This document shows, in pieces, positions 43,758 to 52,386 of a stretch of DNA of 64,000 bases (positions within the stretch are counted from its first letter, which is position 1; each line of letters starts with the position of its first letter). The notes under the pieces were generated by a model. The model had not been told where the DNA came from. It saw only the letters and a list, made by a program, of their open reading frames with translations, and ran no database searches. Both the position numbers and the translations under genes were made by a program. Source of the DNA: Bacteroidota bacterium (GTDB lineage: Bacteria > Bacteroidota > Bacteroidia > Chitinophagales > Chitinophagaceae); the NCBI GenBank assembly GCA_018267615.1, contig JAFDYD010000033.1, forward strand, positions 1,598-65,597. The letters are read 5' to 3'.

Positions 43758-45077
43758 ATGAATCGCAGAAAATTTATCAGAAAAACTTCCATGGCAACAG
43801 CCGGGCTGACCATTCTCAATTTCCCGATTTTTGGCAAAAATGCGCCCGGCAATAAAGTAGTTGTTGCCGTGATGGGCGTAAATAGCCGCGGCTCCTATCT
43901 CGCCAAAAGCTATTCACAATTATCAAATGTGGAAGTTGGATATATCTGTGATGTGGAAGAAAAAGCAATTCAAAATGGATTGAGCGCTTTGAAAGATGCG
44001 CCAAGAAAACCAACCGTCATCAAAGACATCCGCAAACTGCTTGAGCAAAAAGATTTTGATGGATTGATTATCGCCGCGCCCGACCATTGGCACGCCCCTG
44101 CTGCGATCATGGGAGTGCAGCATAATAAGCATGTGTACGTGGAAAAACCTTGCGGACAAAATCCTTTCGAGGGAGAATTGTTGACCCAGGCATTGCAGAA
44201 ATATGGCAAGCATATTCAAATGGGAAATCAACGTCGATCAATGCCCACGATGATCGAAGCGGGGAAAATGATAAAAGAGGGCGCAATTGGTAATCCATAT
44301 TTTGCCAAAGCATGGTATGCGAATAATCGCAAACCCATTGGCATCGGAAAAAAAATTCCTCCTCCATCAACGTTGGATTTCGAATTGTGGCAGGGACCTG
44401 CTCCAAGAAAAGAATACCAGGATAACCTCGTGCACTACAACTGGCATTGGTTCTGGCATTGGGGAACCGGTGAAGCATGCAATAATGGTACACACGAAAT
44501 AGATTGTTGCAGATGGTTTTTAGGTGTTGATTTCCCGGTAAAAGTTACGTCTACTGGTGGCCGTTATGCATATAAAGACGATTGGCAAACACCGGATACA
44601 CAGGTTGCTTCATTTGAATTTCCGCACGGAAAAGCAATTAGTTGGGAAGGCCGTAGTTGCAATGATTTTTCAGCGGAAGGTTCGGGACGTGGATTTATTA
44701 TTTATGGAGAAAAAGGAGCTCTGGTAAATCTTGGCGGCGGTGATTATAAAATTGTTGATGAAAAAAACAAAGTGATCAAAGAAGTGAAGCCCGATGAAAA
44801 ATCAGATCCTACAAACCCTGTGAATGCAAGCGGGAATCTTGATTTGTATCACTTCGATAATTTTATAAAAACGATCAGGGGAGAAAGCAAGTTAAATTCT
44901 CCGGTGAGCGAAGGTCATAAAAGCGTTTTGCTTTGTCACCTTGCGAATATCGCGCAACGAACAGGAAATACGCTGCATTGTGATTCCAGCAACGGTCATA
45001 TCATAAACGATGATGCGGCAACGCAATTATGGAGAAGAACGTATGAGCCTGGCTGGGAGCCAAATTTGAACTTCTGA
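43758..45077 (+). CDS. Gfo/Idh/MocA-family oxidoreductase, exported (copy A)
   Basis: The 439-residue protein starts with a Tat-type signal (NRRKFIRKTSMATAG). An N-terminal Rossmann domain (VAVMGVNSRGSYLAK, then APDHWHA) and the EKPCGQNP motif follow; EKP carries the catalytic lysine. The C-terminal alpha/beta domain has WGTGEACNNGTHEID. Family members oxidise or reduce sugar hydroxyls with a bound NAD(P). Exported forms in Bacteroidota include enzymes that oxidise the C3 hydroxyl of glycosides. The convergent DUF1080 gene is a likely partner. The last codons (L-N-F-stop) lie inside the inverted repeat at 45066-45270. Confidence 0.9.
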   Translation: MNRRKFIRKTSMATAGLTILNFPIFGKNAPGNKVVVAVMGVNSRGSYLAKSYSQLSNVEVGYICDVEEKAIQNGLSALKDAPRKPTVIKDIRKLLEQKDFDGLIIAAPDHWHAPAAIMGVQHNKHVYVEKPCGQNPFEGELLTQALQKYGKHIQMGNQRRSMPTMIEAGKMIKEGAIGNPYFAKAWYANNRKPIGIGKKIPPPSTLDFELWQGPAPRKEYQDNLVHYNWHWFWHWGTGEACNNGTHEIDCCRWFLGVDFPVKVTSTGGRYAYKDDWQTPDTQVASFEFPHGKAISWEGRSCNDFSAEGSGRGFIIYGEKGALVNLGGGDYKIVDEKNKVIKEVKPDEKSDPTNPVNASGNLDLYHFDNFIKTIRGESKLNSPVSEGHKSVLLCHLANIAQRTGNTLHCDSSNGHIINDDAATQLWRRTYEPGWEPNLNF

Positions 45078-45270
45078 TTGCTTTGCAGTTGGATTAAATT
45101 CTAAGCCGCTCCGATTAAAATGATTTAGTATGTGAAATTGTTGTTGGAATTCATGGTGGTGCGAAGCGTATTTATTTTGTCCATTAATTTTACAAACGGC
45201 TCACATAGTAAATCATTTTAATCGGAGCGGCTTAGAACTTAATCCAACTACAAAACAATCAGAAGTTCAA
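45066..45270. repeat. Near-perfect 70-bp inverted repeat spanning both stop codons
   Basis: Left arm 45066-45135 and right arm 45201-45270 are reverse complements with about four mismatches in 70 positions, around a 65-nt loop. The arms begin inside the last codons of both convergent genes. Both read Leu-Asn-Phe-stop as TTG AAC TTC TGA. The hairpin can form in either transcript and could serve as a bidirectional terminator or barrier, but the T-tract is missing. Confidence 0.9.
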
Positions 45271-46650
45271 CTTTCTAATCTTGATATTTCTAAACCTCAC
45301 AGCATCTCCATGATCTTGTAGAAGTATATATCCTTTTGGTGCTTCACCAAAATTTTTCCAGATCTTGTATTTACTGATGGCAACTAATTTTCGAAATTCA
45401 TCCGAACCTCTTTCGTATTCCAACACTTTAACACCATTCAAATAATGCTCAACATGATTATTCGGATAAACGATAATCCTTCCCGTGTTCCATTGTGCCG
45501 GAGCATGCGTAAAACGTTTTTGTTTATTGGCAGTGATCAAATCATATAAAGAAGACATCGTCCGATTTCCGGCAATTCCCAATTTAGCATCAGGATGCAG
45601 CGAATCATCTAATATCTGGTATTCGAGTCCGATTGCAGAACCCGCATTATTCTCCGTGAGTGTCACAAAATATTTTACACCACTGTTACCACCGATTGAT
45701 AAATTAAAATCGAAGGAAAGATCGAATGCACTGAATTGATCTGTGGTAACGATATCGCCACCGTTAGCAGATTCCTTTCCTTGTGATGATAAAACGCGTA
45801 TTTCGCCATCTTTTATTTCCCAGCCGTTTGTCGGAAATGTTTTCTTATACGCACCGATCCATCCATTGGAAGTTTTTCCATCAAACAATAATTTCCAGCC
45901 CGATTGCTTTTCATAATTGCTAAGCTTATTCGAAAGATTATTTACTACATATATGCCAGCAGGAAAAGCGGTTGGTTGAAGTGCGGCCGTTTTGATCCTG
46001 ATATTTTTGAAAAAAACAGATTTACCTGCATCTTCCGGTTTATTAACTCCATGCACCTGGAGTCCTATAAATCCTTTGTTATCCATCGTATCAACCAAAT
46101 AGGCAACAGGCTTTCCATTGATCCATGTTTTTATTTCATGACCAATACATTCCACTTTAATATGATTGAAAATTCCCGTCTTAAAAATTTCCTGCGCCGA
46201 TGCATGTAGCGAACCCGGATATAGCCAGTCTCTTCTTCCTTCATCATAAATTCCACCTGACCACTTACGAGAAGATGGATCCACTTCTACCTGGTATCCA
46301 TACACGAAACCTTTTCCGTCATGCCCCGCCGGATCATAATGACTTCTTATCTGCACACCGGAATTACTTGTCGTATCATCGATCTTTACATCCAGTTCGA
46401 GAATAAAATCACCATATTCTTTTTCAGTCACCAAAAAACTATTTCCCGGGCTCGTAGCGCTGGTTCCTTTAATGAGGCCATTTTCAACCTTGAATTCCGC
46501 GGAACCTGCAAATCTTTTCCATCCATTGAGTGTTTTCCCATCGAATAAGCTGGTCCATCCGTTTTGCGATTGAGCAGCAATTGTCGAGAACATCATCAGA
46601 GAAAATAAAACCTTTTTCAGGCGACTAATTTTAAAAAATATGTTACTCAT
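45259..46650 (-). CDS. Tandem DUF1080 protein (3-keto-glycoside hydrolase-like)
   Basis: The 463-residue exported protein has a hydrophobic segment (about 12-28) and then two DUF1080 domains in tandem: the first at about 31-220 (WTSLFDGKTLNGWKRF, then VQIRSHYDP) and the second at about 250-460 (WKLLFDGKTSNGWIGAY, then SGVKYFV). DUF1080 (3-keto-disaccharide hydrolase) folds like a concanavalin jelly roll. Some members cleave glycosides that have first been oxidised at C3 by Gfo/Idh/MocA enzymes. The convergent neighbour is such an oxidoreductase. A double domain is common in Bacteroidota and the split of labour between halves is unknown. The stop codon lies in the inverted repeat. Confidence 0.88.
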   Translation of the reverse strand: MSNIFFKISRLKKVLFSLMMFSTIAAQSQNGWTSLFDGKTLNGWKRFAGSAEFKVENGLIKGTSATSPGNSFLVTEKEYGDFILELDVKIDDTTSNSGVQIRSHYDPAGHDGKGFVYGYQVEVDPSSRKWSGGIYDEGRRDWLYPGSLHASAQEIFKTGIFNHIKVECIGHEIKTWINGKPVAYLVDTMDNKGFIGLQVHGVNKPEDAGKSVFFKNIRIKTAALQPTAFPAGIYVVNNLSNKLSNYEKQSGWKLLFDGKTSNGWIGAYKKTFPTNGWEIKDGEIRVLSSQGKESANGGDIVTTDQFSAFDLSFDFNLSIGGNSGVKYFVTLTENNAGSAIGLEYQILDDSLHPDAKLGIAGNRTMSSLYDLITANKQKRFTHAPAQWNTGRIIVYPNNHVEHYLNGVKVLEYERGSDEFRKLVAISKYKIWKNFGEAPKGYILLQDHGDAVRFRNIKIRKLNF

Positions 46651-46756
46651 TTTTTACAATCGTTTAGTGCATGCCTAAAATTAGTGATAAGTTCTGCAGC
46701 ATTAAATAAAAAATATTTGATCAAAATATTTACTTTTAAATAATCAAGATTGTTAT

Positions 46757-47668
46757 ATGAAGAAATTTTTATTGTTCTCCGCCTTATTTCAACTCACTGT
46801 GATTTCATATTCCCAGGAAGTAATTCCATTATACAAGGATGTCATCCCCAATTCAAAACCAGTAAAAAACGAAGAGGTTTCAGAGATAGAACCTAACAGT
46901 CATATTCTCATCATCAGTAAAGTGACTCAGCCTACGCTTACTATTTTTTTGGCGCCGAAGGAAAAAGCGACAGGCACCGCGGTGATCATTTGTCCGGGCG
47001 GCGGTTATCATGTCCTTGCTGCCAGTCATGAAGGTTCTGATGTAGCAAAAAAATTCAATGAAATGGGGATTACTGCATTCGTGTTGAAATACCGCATCCC
47101 TGACGACGAGAGTATGATCAACAAAGAAATTGGTCCGTTGCAAGATGCGCAAAGAGCCATTCAGATCGTAAGGGAAAGAGCAAAGGAATGGAAGATCAAT
47201 CCAAACCATATTGGCATCATGGGATTTTCCGCCGGAGGTCATCTCGCTTCAACAGCCGGCACACACTTTAAAAAATCAGTTATCGATAATAAAAATAAAA
47301 TAAGTCTACGACCGGATTTCATGATACTCGTTTACCCGGTTATCAGTTTTAGTGACAGCATCGGCCATATCGGTTCCCGTGATAACCTGCTCGGAAAAAA
47401 TCCATCGCCCGAAAAAATCAAAGAGTACTCCAATGAATTGCAGGTTAGCGTTGATACACCACCTGCTTTTTTGATACATGCAAAAGATGATGATGTGGTA
47501 AAGGTTGAAAATAGCATTGACTTTTATGATGCGTTGAAAAAAAATAAAGTTTCTGCAGAAATATATTTTTTCGAAAAAGGCGGACATGGATTTGGAATGA
47601 ATAATCAAACCAGCAGTATAAAATGGATGGACTTTGTTCAAAAATGGATATCGAAAAATGGATGGTGA
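46757..47668 (+). CDS. Exported alpha/beta hydrolase (acetyl-esterase-like)
   Basis: The 303-residue protein has a signal peptide ending near SYSQ (residue 20). The BD-FAE-like alpha/beta hydrolase core has an oxyanion motif CPGGGYHVLA near 79-88, nucleophile Ser158 in MGFSAGGHLAS, the acid in HAKDDDVV (Asp245 or 246) and His277 in GGHGFG. Related proteins remove acetyl or other esters from plant polysaccharides. It is divergent from the DUF1080 gene, with 106 nt between, so they may respond to the same substrate. Substrate not determined. Confidence 0.87.
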   Translation: MKKFLLFSALFQLTVISYSQEVIPLYKDVIPNSKPVKNEEVSEIEPNSHILIISKVTQPTLTIFLAPKEKATGTAVIICPGGGYHVLAASHEGSDVAKKFNEMGITAFVLKYRIPDDESMINKEIGPLQDAQRAIQIVRERAKEWKINPNHIGIMGFSAGGHLASTAGTHFKKSVIDNKNKISLRPDFMILVYPVISFSDSIGHIGSRDNLLGKNPSPEKIKEYSNELQVSVDTPPAFLIHAKDDDVVKVENSIDFYDALKKNKVSAEIYFFEKGGHGFGMNNQTSSIKWMDFVQKWISKNGW

Positions 47669-47764
47669 TTGATTAATGACTCATCAGATTTCTTGCTTGT
47701 AGATTTTTTAATCAGGGAAAGAGAAACTTTTAAGAGTCTCAAATTACGTCAACAAATTTGTCGA

Positions 47765-48220
47765 TCAGGAAGCAAAAAAATTATCCTTATCCTCTTCTAT
47801 GATCAGATAATTTTTTTTGCCGACGGTGAGATAATAAAGCATATAGAGCAATGCGGGCAGAATTAAAGTAAGCTGAAGAATAAAAATACCCAGGGGTCTT
47901 TCATTCATTACCTGCGAATAAAACAGATTGATGATAATTCCGGCAAACAAGCAAACAAGCATGAGCGAATAATACCTGATACCGCTTTTCACCAGAAGAT
48001 ATTCAACCGAATCCTGTTCCATGCTGATGGAAAAAACCGGACTGCTATACCACGCAATTTTACAAGTTATAGAATGAGTGCCGGGAGTCAATAGAAATTC
48101 CTCTGAAGAGCCATTTTTTATAGTACCCGCATGCACATCGTCAATAAATACCGAATAAGTTCGGAAACGATTCATCCACGCAGAAGGACGGGTAAGTATG
48201 ATTTTTCCTTTGGTTTGCAT
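47765..48220 (-). CDS. Hypothetical protein with two membrane segments
   Basis: The 151-residue protein is not recognised. The N-terminal 80 residues are rich in beta-type segments (GKIILTRPSAW, VFIDDVHAGTIKNG, LLTPGTHSITCKIAWYSS). The pattern recalls a PEGA-like surface fold, which is a guess. Two membrane segments follow (about 83-102 and 110-132), with a short charged tail. Such beta-domain plus membrane hairpin proteins are often annotated as having no function. It lies alone between the esterase and lysC, 82 nt before lysC on the same strand. Confidence 0.65.
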   Translation of the reverse strand: MQTKGKIILTRPSAWMNRFRTYSVFIDDVHAGTIKNGSSEEFLLTPGTHSITCKIAWYSSPVFSISMEQDSVEYLLVKSGIRYYSLMLVCLFAGIIINLFYSQVMNERPLGIFILQLTLILPALLYMLYYLTVGKKNYLIIEEDKDNFFAS

Positions 48221-48302
48221 TTCATTCGGATAATATTCCGTTGGTAATAACAGTAAAATGCAACAATTATTTCTCGACGATCAATAACCCTGCCGCAATT
48301 TT

Positions 48303-49625
48303 TTATTCCAACCCAAACAATCCTTTATTCAACAATTGAAGCGTTTGTATTTTGTAAGATGACGGAATAAGCAATGATACATTGTGTTTGCTGCCGCCAT
48401 AACTCACCATACGAACAGGCACAGAAGTCAGTGCGTCAAATAATTTACTCAATACATTTTCTGTTTGTGCAATTTCGCTGCCAACAATAGAAACAATAGT
48501 ATGATTATCTTCAACTTCAACCAACCCGAAAGGCTCAAGTTCTTTTTTGATGTTCTTTAGATTGTCGGCGTTATCGATTGTTACCGACACAGCAACTTCC
48601 GAAGTGGTGACCATATCGATCGATGTTTTATATTTCTCAAACACTTCAAAAATCTTTCTCAAAAATCCATAAGCAAGAAGCATACGGCTGCTTCTGATAT
48701 TGATAGCGATAATTCCATCTTTTGCTGCAACTGCTTTCACACCTGTTGCTGAAGCTTCTTGTTTGATAACGGTACCTGCGGCCTCAGGCTGCATGGTATT
48801 TAATAATTTAACCGGCACATTTTGTTGTTGCGCGGGCCAAATACAAGTAGGGTGAAGAATTTTTGCTCCAAAGTAAGCGAGCTCGGCTGCTTCATCAAAA
48901 CTCAACTGTTCAACGGCAATTGTTTTTTTAACGATACGCGGATCATTGTTGTGCATCCCGTCAATATCAGTCCATATTTCGCAAACAGAAGCATTGATTG
49001 CGGCAGCGATCAATGAAGCGGTATAATCACTTCCACCTCTTTTTAAATTATCTACTTCGCCTCGTGCATTGCGACAGATATATCCCTGCGTAATGAACAT
49101 AGATTTATCCTTATGCTTTTGAAGCAACTGGCTCAATTTCGATCTGATAGAAGTCACCTGCGGCTCATCATGAATATCGATGCTCATAAATTCTAACGCA
49201 GGCAGCAACATATGATCGATGCCCTGCTCTTCCAGGTAAACACTGAATAATTTGGTTGATAATAATTCCCCCTGGGCGAGTATATCCTTATTCAACGCTT
49301 CGCTGTATGAAATCTTGAGAATGATATTGAGAAATTCGAAATGCTCAACAACAATACCTTTTGCTTTCTGATATGCATTCTCTTTTTTTACGAGATCCTT
49401 GATGAATGATAGATAGTGTGTTTCCAGTTTATCAATCTGCGCCTTCGCCTGTGCGCGCTCGCCGGCTGCAATTGAATTACCGATTTCAACCAATGAATTG
49501 GTTGTACCGCTCAATGCGCTTAACACAACAATTTTTGCTTCCTTATCTTTTGTGATCAACTGACTCACCTGGTGCATTCGCTCCGGTTTACCAACGGATG
49601 TGCCACCAAATTTCATAACTTTCAT
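48303..49625 (-). CDS. lysC: Aspartate kinase
   Basis: The product is 440 residues from MKVMKFGGTSVG. It phosphorylates aspartate as the first step toward lysine, threonine, methionine and diaminopimelate. The kinase domain holds KFGGTSVG at the start, KRGGSDYTASLIAAA and WTDIDGMHNNDPR. Two ACT domains follow from about 300 (GIIAINIRSSRML and HTIVSIVGSEIAQ) for feedback control by an end product. The open frame extends 34 codons upstream, but a -7 element at 49646-49653 lies within that extension. ATG at 49634 is a close alternative. No lysine riboswitch can fit because the promoter is next to the start. Confidence 0.92.
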   Translation of the reverse strand: MKVMKFGGTSVGKPERMHQVSQLITKDKEAKIVVLSALSGTTNSLVEIGNSIAAGERAQAKAQIDKLETHYLSFIKDLVKKENAYQKAKGIVVEHFEFLNIILKISYSEALNKDILAQGELLSTKLFSVYLEEQGIDHMLLPALEFMSIDIHDEPQVTSIRSKLSQLLQKHKDKSMFITQGYICRNARGEVDNLKRGGSDYTASLIAAAINASVCEIWTDIDGMHNNDPRIVKKTIAVEQLSFDEAAELAYFGAKILHPTCIWPAQQQNVPVKLLNTMQPEAAGTVIKQEASATGVKAVAAKDGIIAINIRSSRMLLAYGFLRKIFEVFEKYKTSIDMVTTSEVAVSVTIDNADNLKNIKKELEPFGLVEVEDNHTIVSIVGSEIAQTENVLSKLFDALTSVPVRMVSYGGSKHNVSLLIPSSYKIQTLQLLNKGLFGLE

Positions 49626-49645
49626 TACCTGCATTTTTGGGAGTG

Positions 49646-49653
49646 CAAATATA
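49646..49653 (-). promoter_or_regulatory. Candidate -7 element of lysC
   Basis: The minus strand reads TATATTTG, a TAnnTTTG match, 12-21 nt before the two possible ATG codons. A -33 TTG is not evident. Confidence 0.4.
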
Positions 49654-49751
49654 GCTGCGGATTGGCGGATTTGGATGGATTGTACGGAGATAAATAGCAG
49701 ATTGCGGGATTTATTCGCGAAACTCAATCATTTCCTTTGTCTATAATAAAA

Positions 49752-49781
49752 GGAAAGGCATACAAACCCGTATGCCTTTCC
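49752..49781 (-). terminator. Intrinsic terminator of the glycine-rich cargo gene
   Basis: GGAAAGGCATAC (49752-49763) pairs perfectly with GTATGCCTTTCC (49770-49781) around a 6-nt loop. On the minus strand it is followed by TTTTATT. It separates the cargo gene from lysC. Confidence 0.8.
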
Positions 49782-49816
49782 ATGATAAGCTAATGCTATG
49801 CCTCAAAAATTATTTT

Positions 49817-52039
49817 CTATTTCTTTACCAGTTTTTCTGTGTACAATGTATTATTCATTGTTACCTGTACGATATAAATGCCCTTTGGCAAATTACTTAT
49901 TTGATCAATCATCAAACTATTGTTTCCTGAGTTGATGTTAAACGAACGGTATAAAAGTTGTTTACCGGCATTGTCCATCAATCTCATCATAGCAACAGTT
50001 TGTTTATCCGAATACAAACTGACTACAGTAAAACTCGCCGCGGGGTTCGGATATATCGATATTTTAGTTACAGGTTCTCCCAGTCGTACAGAAACTATTT
50101 TACTGTAACTGATCTTGCCATCACTTCCAACTACTTTCAATCTATAATAAACCACTGAAGCGTTTACTCCATTCAGATAATCGTTGAAAGTATAATTATG
50201 TTCGGGGTCAGAAGACTGGCTTGCATTCACCTGTCCCGCGTTGATAAAATTAGAAGCGTCTGTACTTCTTTCTATTTCAAAATGATCTAAATTAATTTCA
50301 TTGGTAGTAGTCCAAACTACTTTCACATTATCAGAAGCAATATACCCTGCATTGAAATTCAAAAATGTTACGGGTAATACAGCCTGGCACATCTGCATTT
50401 TTGGAGGCAATTGAGCAAAAGGATAAGTTTGCGTCAATACACCCACTGTACCACTAGCTGCACCAAAATTATTTGATGCATCAGTTCCTGTACTGATTCC
50501 GTTCGCACCGCCTGCTACAGAAGACGCCACATTTAATGCATTGTTTGAATAAATTATTCCACCACCACCTCCTCCACCGGGACCATGTCGTGTTGCACCC
50601 ACCGCCGCAGGGTTATTTGATCCACCGGATCCGCCGTTTGCAATCGCTGTGATACCAGAGTTACCACTATTTGCAAAAATTAGTATACTACCACCAGCAC
50701 CACCACCACCAGACGCATCTCTTGTAACAGTATTATTTGCATTTGCACCAGAAACATCAATGGTTCCCGTTCCAGATATGGTTGTAGCGTTGATGATCAC
50801 AAGACCGCCACCAGCGGATCCACTACTAGAAAGACCGTTGTTTGGAGTACCGGTTCCATTATTACTTGTTCCAGAACCGCCACCTCCTCCCATGATCAGC
50901 CGTGAAGGGCTGTGAAGGGCAGCAAAAGTAGATGTGTTGTAAAATGCATATCCCCCTTTACCACCAGTTGGACCTGATAAGTTCCAACCCCAACCACCAA
51001 CACCACCAACACCACCATTACCACCGCCGCCGCCACCAGAGTTTTGGTCATTAGCAACAGGATCGTAGTCTGTGGCACCGCCTCCGGCATTACCAGGAGC
51101 ACCACGCGCATTGGAACCATTCGGATATCCTTCAACACCTGTATTTCCTAATGAAACATAATTATTATTTACATAACGTGGAGTACCGGCTATACCTTCT
51201 CCCTTCGCTCCGTTCACTGTAATTGTTGACAAAGTCACGTAATCGGTGTTGCTTCCCGCTGCACCACTCTGACTTTTACCACCACCTCCACGAAATCCTG
51301 CACCAAGAGCACTTACAGTTTGCCCGTTAAAATTAATTTGATTGTTTGCGTTGATAACAGTAACTCCCCCGGTTGATCCATTCCATAATGGAGTATTGAT
51401 TGTTGCCGTCAATTGAATATTGTAGAATATCGGAACTCGGATAACCTGGTAAGTATATTGACCAAAGGATCCAAAAGCTGAACTCGTATATGCATTAACG
51501 GTACCCGCAGCGATTGTTAAAGTACCTCCTGCAAGCGGCACAGCGTTGGTTGCAACGGCAAACTCCATATAACCTGCAACCAGGTTTGCGTTTGCTAACA
51601 TACCGGTTCCGTTAAGAGCCGCATTATTCGAATTACTACCGTATTTATTACTATTCGTTGTACTTATTTCGGCACCCTGCATTTGAATGATCAATACGAT
51701 ATCTCCGTTTGCAATTGGTGTAGTTCCAAAATCAGTACCTGACCCAGCAGCTCCTAATGTAATGGAAGTAGCACCTGCCGAAATTGAAGCAGTTGCCGGA
51801 TAATATGTGTTTTCATTCGCTGATTGTGAGTGTGTGCCTGAAGTAGGACAGGTTTGAGAATAAGCTGTTGAGTTGGTTGCAAAGAACATCAATGCAAGAA
51901 ACAATACCCTGCTTATCGCCGCAACAAATTTCTTCGCCGAAGTAAATCCAGCATTTAAATCGTGCAGCAAATCTTTCCGCTTCTCTATACTGAAGCCACT
52001 TACGGAATAAGGGTTAGTATATTTTAGTCTCTGTTTCAT
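49817..52039 (-). CDS. Glycine-rich surface protein with a type IX sorting domain
   Basis: The 740-residue protein has an unusually long N-terminal signal (membrane segment about 40-58 after 35 polar residues), then TCPTSGTHSQ. A large central region (about 230-540) is rich in Gly, Asn and Ala, with runs such as GGGGGGNGGVGGVGG and GGGGAGGSILIFANSG. A fibronectin-like region near 590-640 (VVWTTTNEINLDHFEIERS) is followed by a C-terminal type A sorting domain (ISIYPNPAASFTVVSLY, then PKGIYIVQV). SprA and partners should export it. It may be a surface adhesin or matrix protein. No enzyme motif is seen. Confidence 0.85.
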   Translation of the reverse strand: MKQRLKYTNPYSVSGFSIEKRKDLLHDLNAGFTSAKKFVAAISRVLFLALMFFATNSTAYSQTCPTSGTHSQSANENTYYPATASISAGATSITLGAAGSGTDFGTTPIANGDIVLIIQMQGAEISTTNSNKYGSNSNNAALNGTGMLANANLVAGYMEFAVATNAVPLAGGTLTIAAGTVNAYTSSAFGSFGQYTYQVIRVPIFYNIQLTATINTPLWNGSTGGVTVINANNQINFNGQTVSALGAGFRGGGGKSQSGAAGSNTDYVTLSTITVNGAKGEGIAGTPRYVNNNYVSLGNTGVEGYPNGSNARGAPGNAGGGATDYDPVANDQNSGGGGGGNGGVGGVGGWGWNLSGPTGGKGGYAFYNTSTFAALHSPSRLIMGGGGGSGTSNNGTGTPNNGLSSSGSAGGGLVIINATTISGTGTIDVSGANANNTVTRDASGGGGAGGSILIFANSGNSGITAIANGGSGGSNNPAAVGATRHGPGGGGGGGIIYSNNALNVASSVAGGANGISTGTDASNNFGAASGTVGVLTQTYPFAQLPPKMQMCQAVLPVTFLNFNAGYIASDNVKVVWTTTNEINLDHFEIERSTDASNFINAGQVNASQSSDPEHNYTFNDYLNGVNASVVYYRLKVVGSDGKISYSKIVSVRLGEPVTKISIYPNPAASFTVVSLYSDKQTVAMMRLMDNAGKQLLYRSFNINSGNNSLMIDQISNLPKGIYIVQVTMNNTLYTEKLVKK

Positions 52040-52386
52040 AAAGGGTTCGGTTTTAACACCGGAATAAGGTCAATTGATGTACCAATTAGGTTACTGCTGA
52101 TCCTGAACAAATTATCGTGTCGGTGTTGAACCGTTCATTCCCATTTTGAGATTAATTTTCCAAAATTGATTTTATCTGCTGAAGTTTTTAAAGACATGTT
52201 TCAAATTCATCCATTTCCTACATTCAACATGCCATCATTGAGGGATATTTAATCGTTTTCACGACAAATAAACTGAACGAGAAGGATTATCATTTCTGAT
52301 AAGAGTATTAACTTACAAGCGATGTTTTTATTGTCCGATAGAGGGTAATTTTATCGAAAAAACAAGTAAAAAAAACCATTAAAAAC
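52040..52386. other. Intergenic region upstream of the glycine-rich cargo gene
   Basis: 347 nt without a gene. It must hold the promoter of the cargo gene on the minus strand. No full TAnnTTTG match is seen. Short inverted arms CGGTTTTAACACCG (52048-52061) and CGGTGTTGAACCG (52121-52133) could fold the leader. Nothing else was seen. Confidence 0.5.

Noticed and set aside
47669..47866. 65-codon plus-strand frame after the esterase
   Set aside because: It runs into the antisense of the hypothetical gene at 47765, and no family or ribosome-binding site supports it.
49626..49751. Possible lysine riboswitch before lysC
   Set aside because: A promoter element lies 12-21 nt from the start codon, leaving no leader, and no L-box-like pairing is visible.
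50500..51060. Apparent repeat array rich in CCACCA units
   Set aside because: It is the glycine-codon-rich coding region of the type IX cargo gene, with irregular spacing and no spacer pattern of a CRISPR array.
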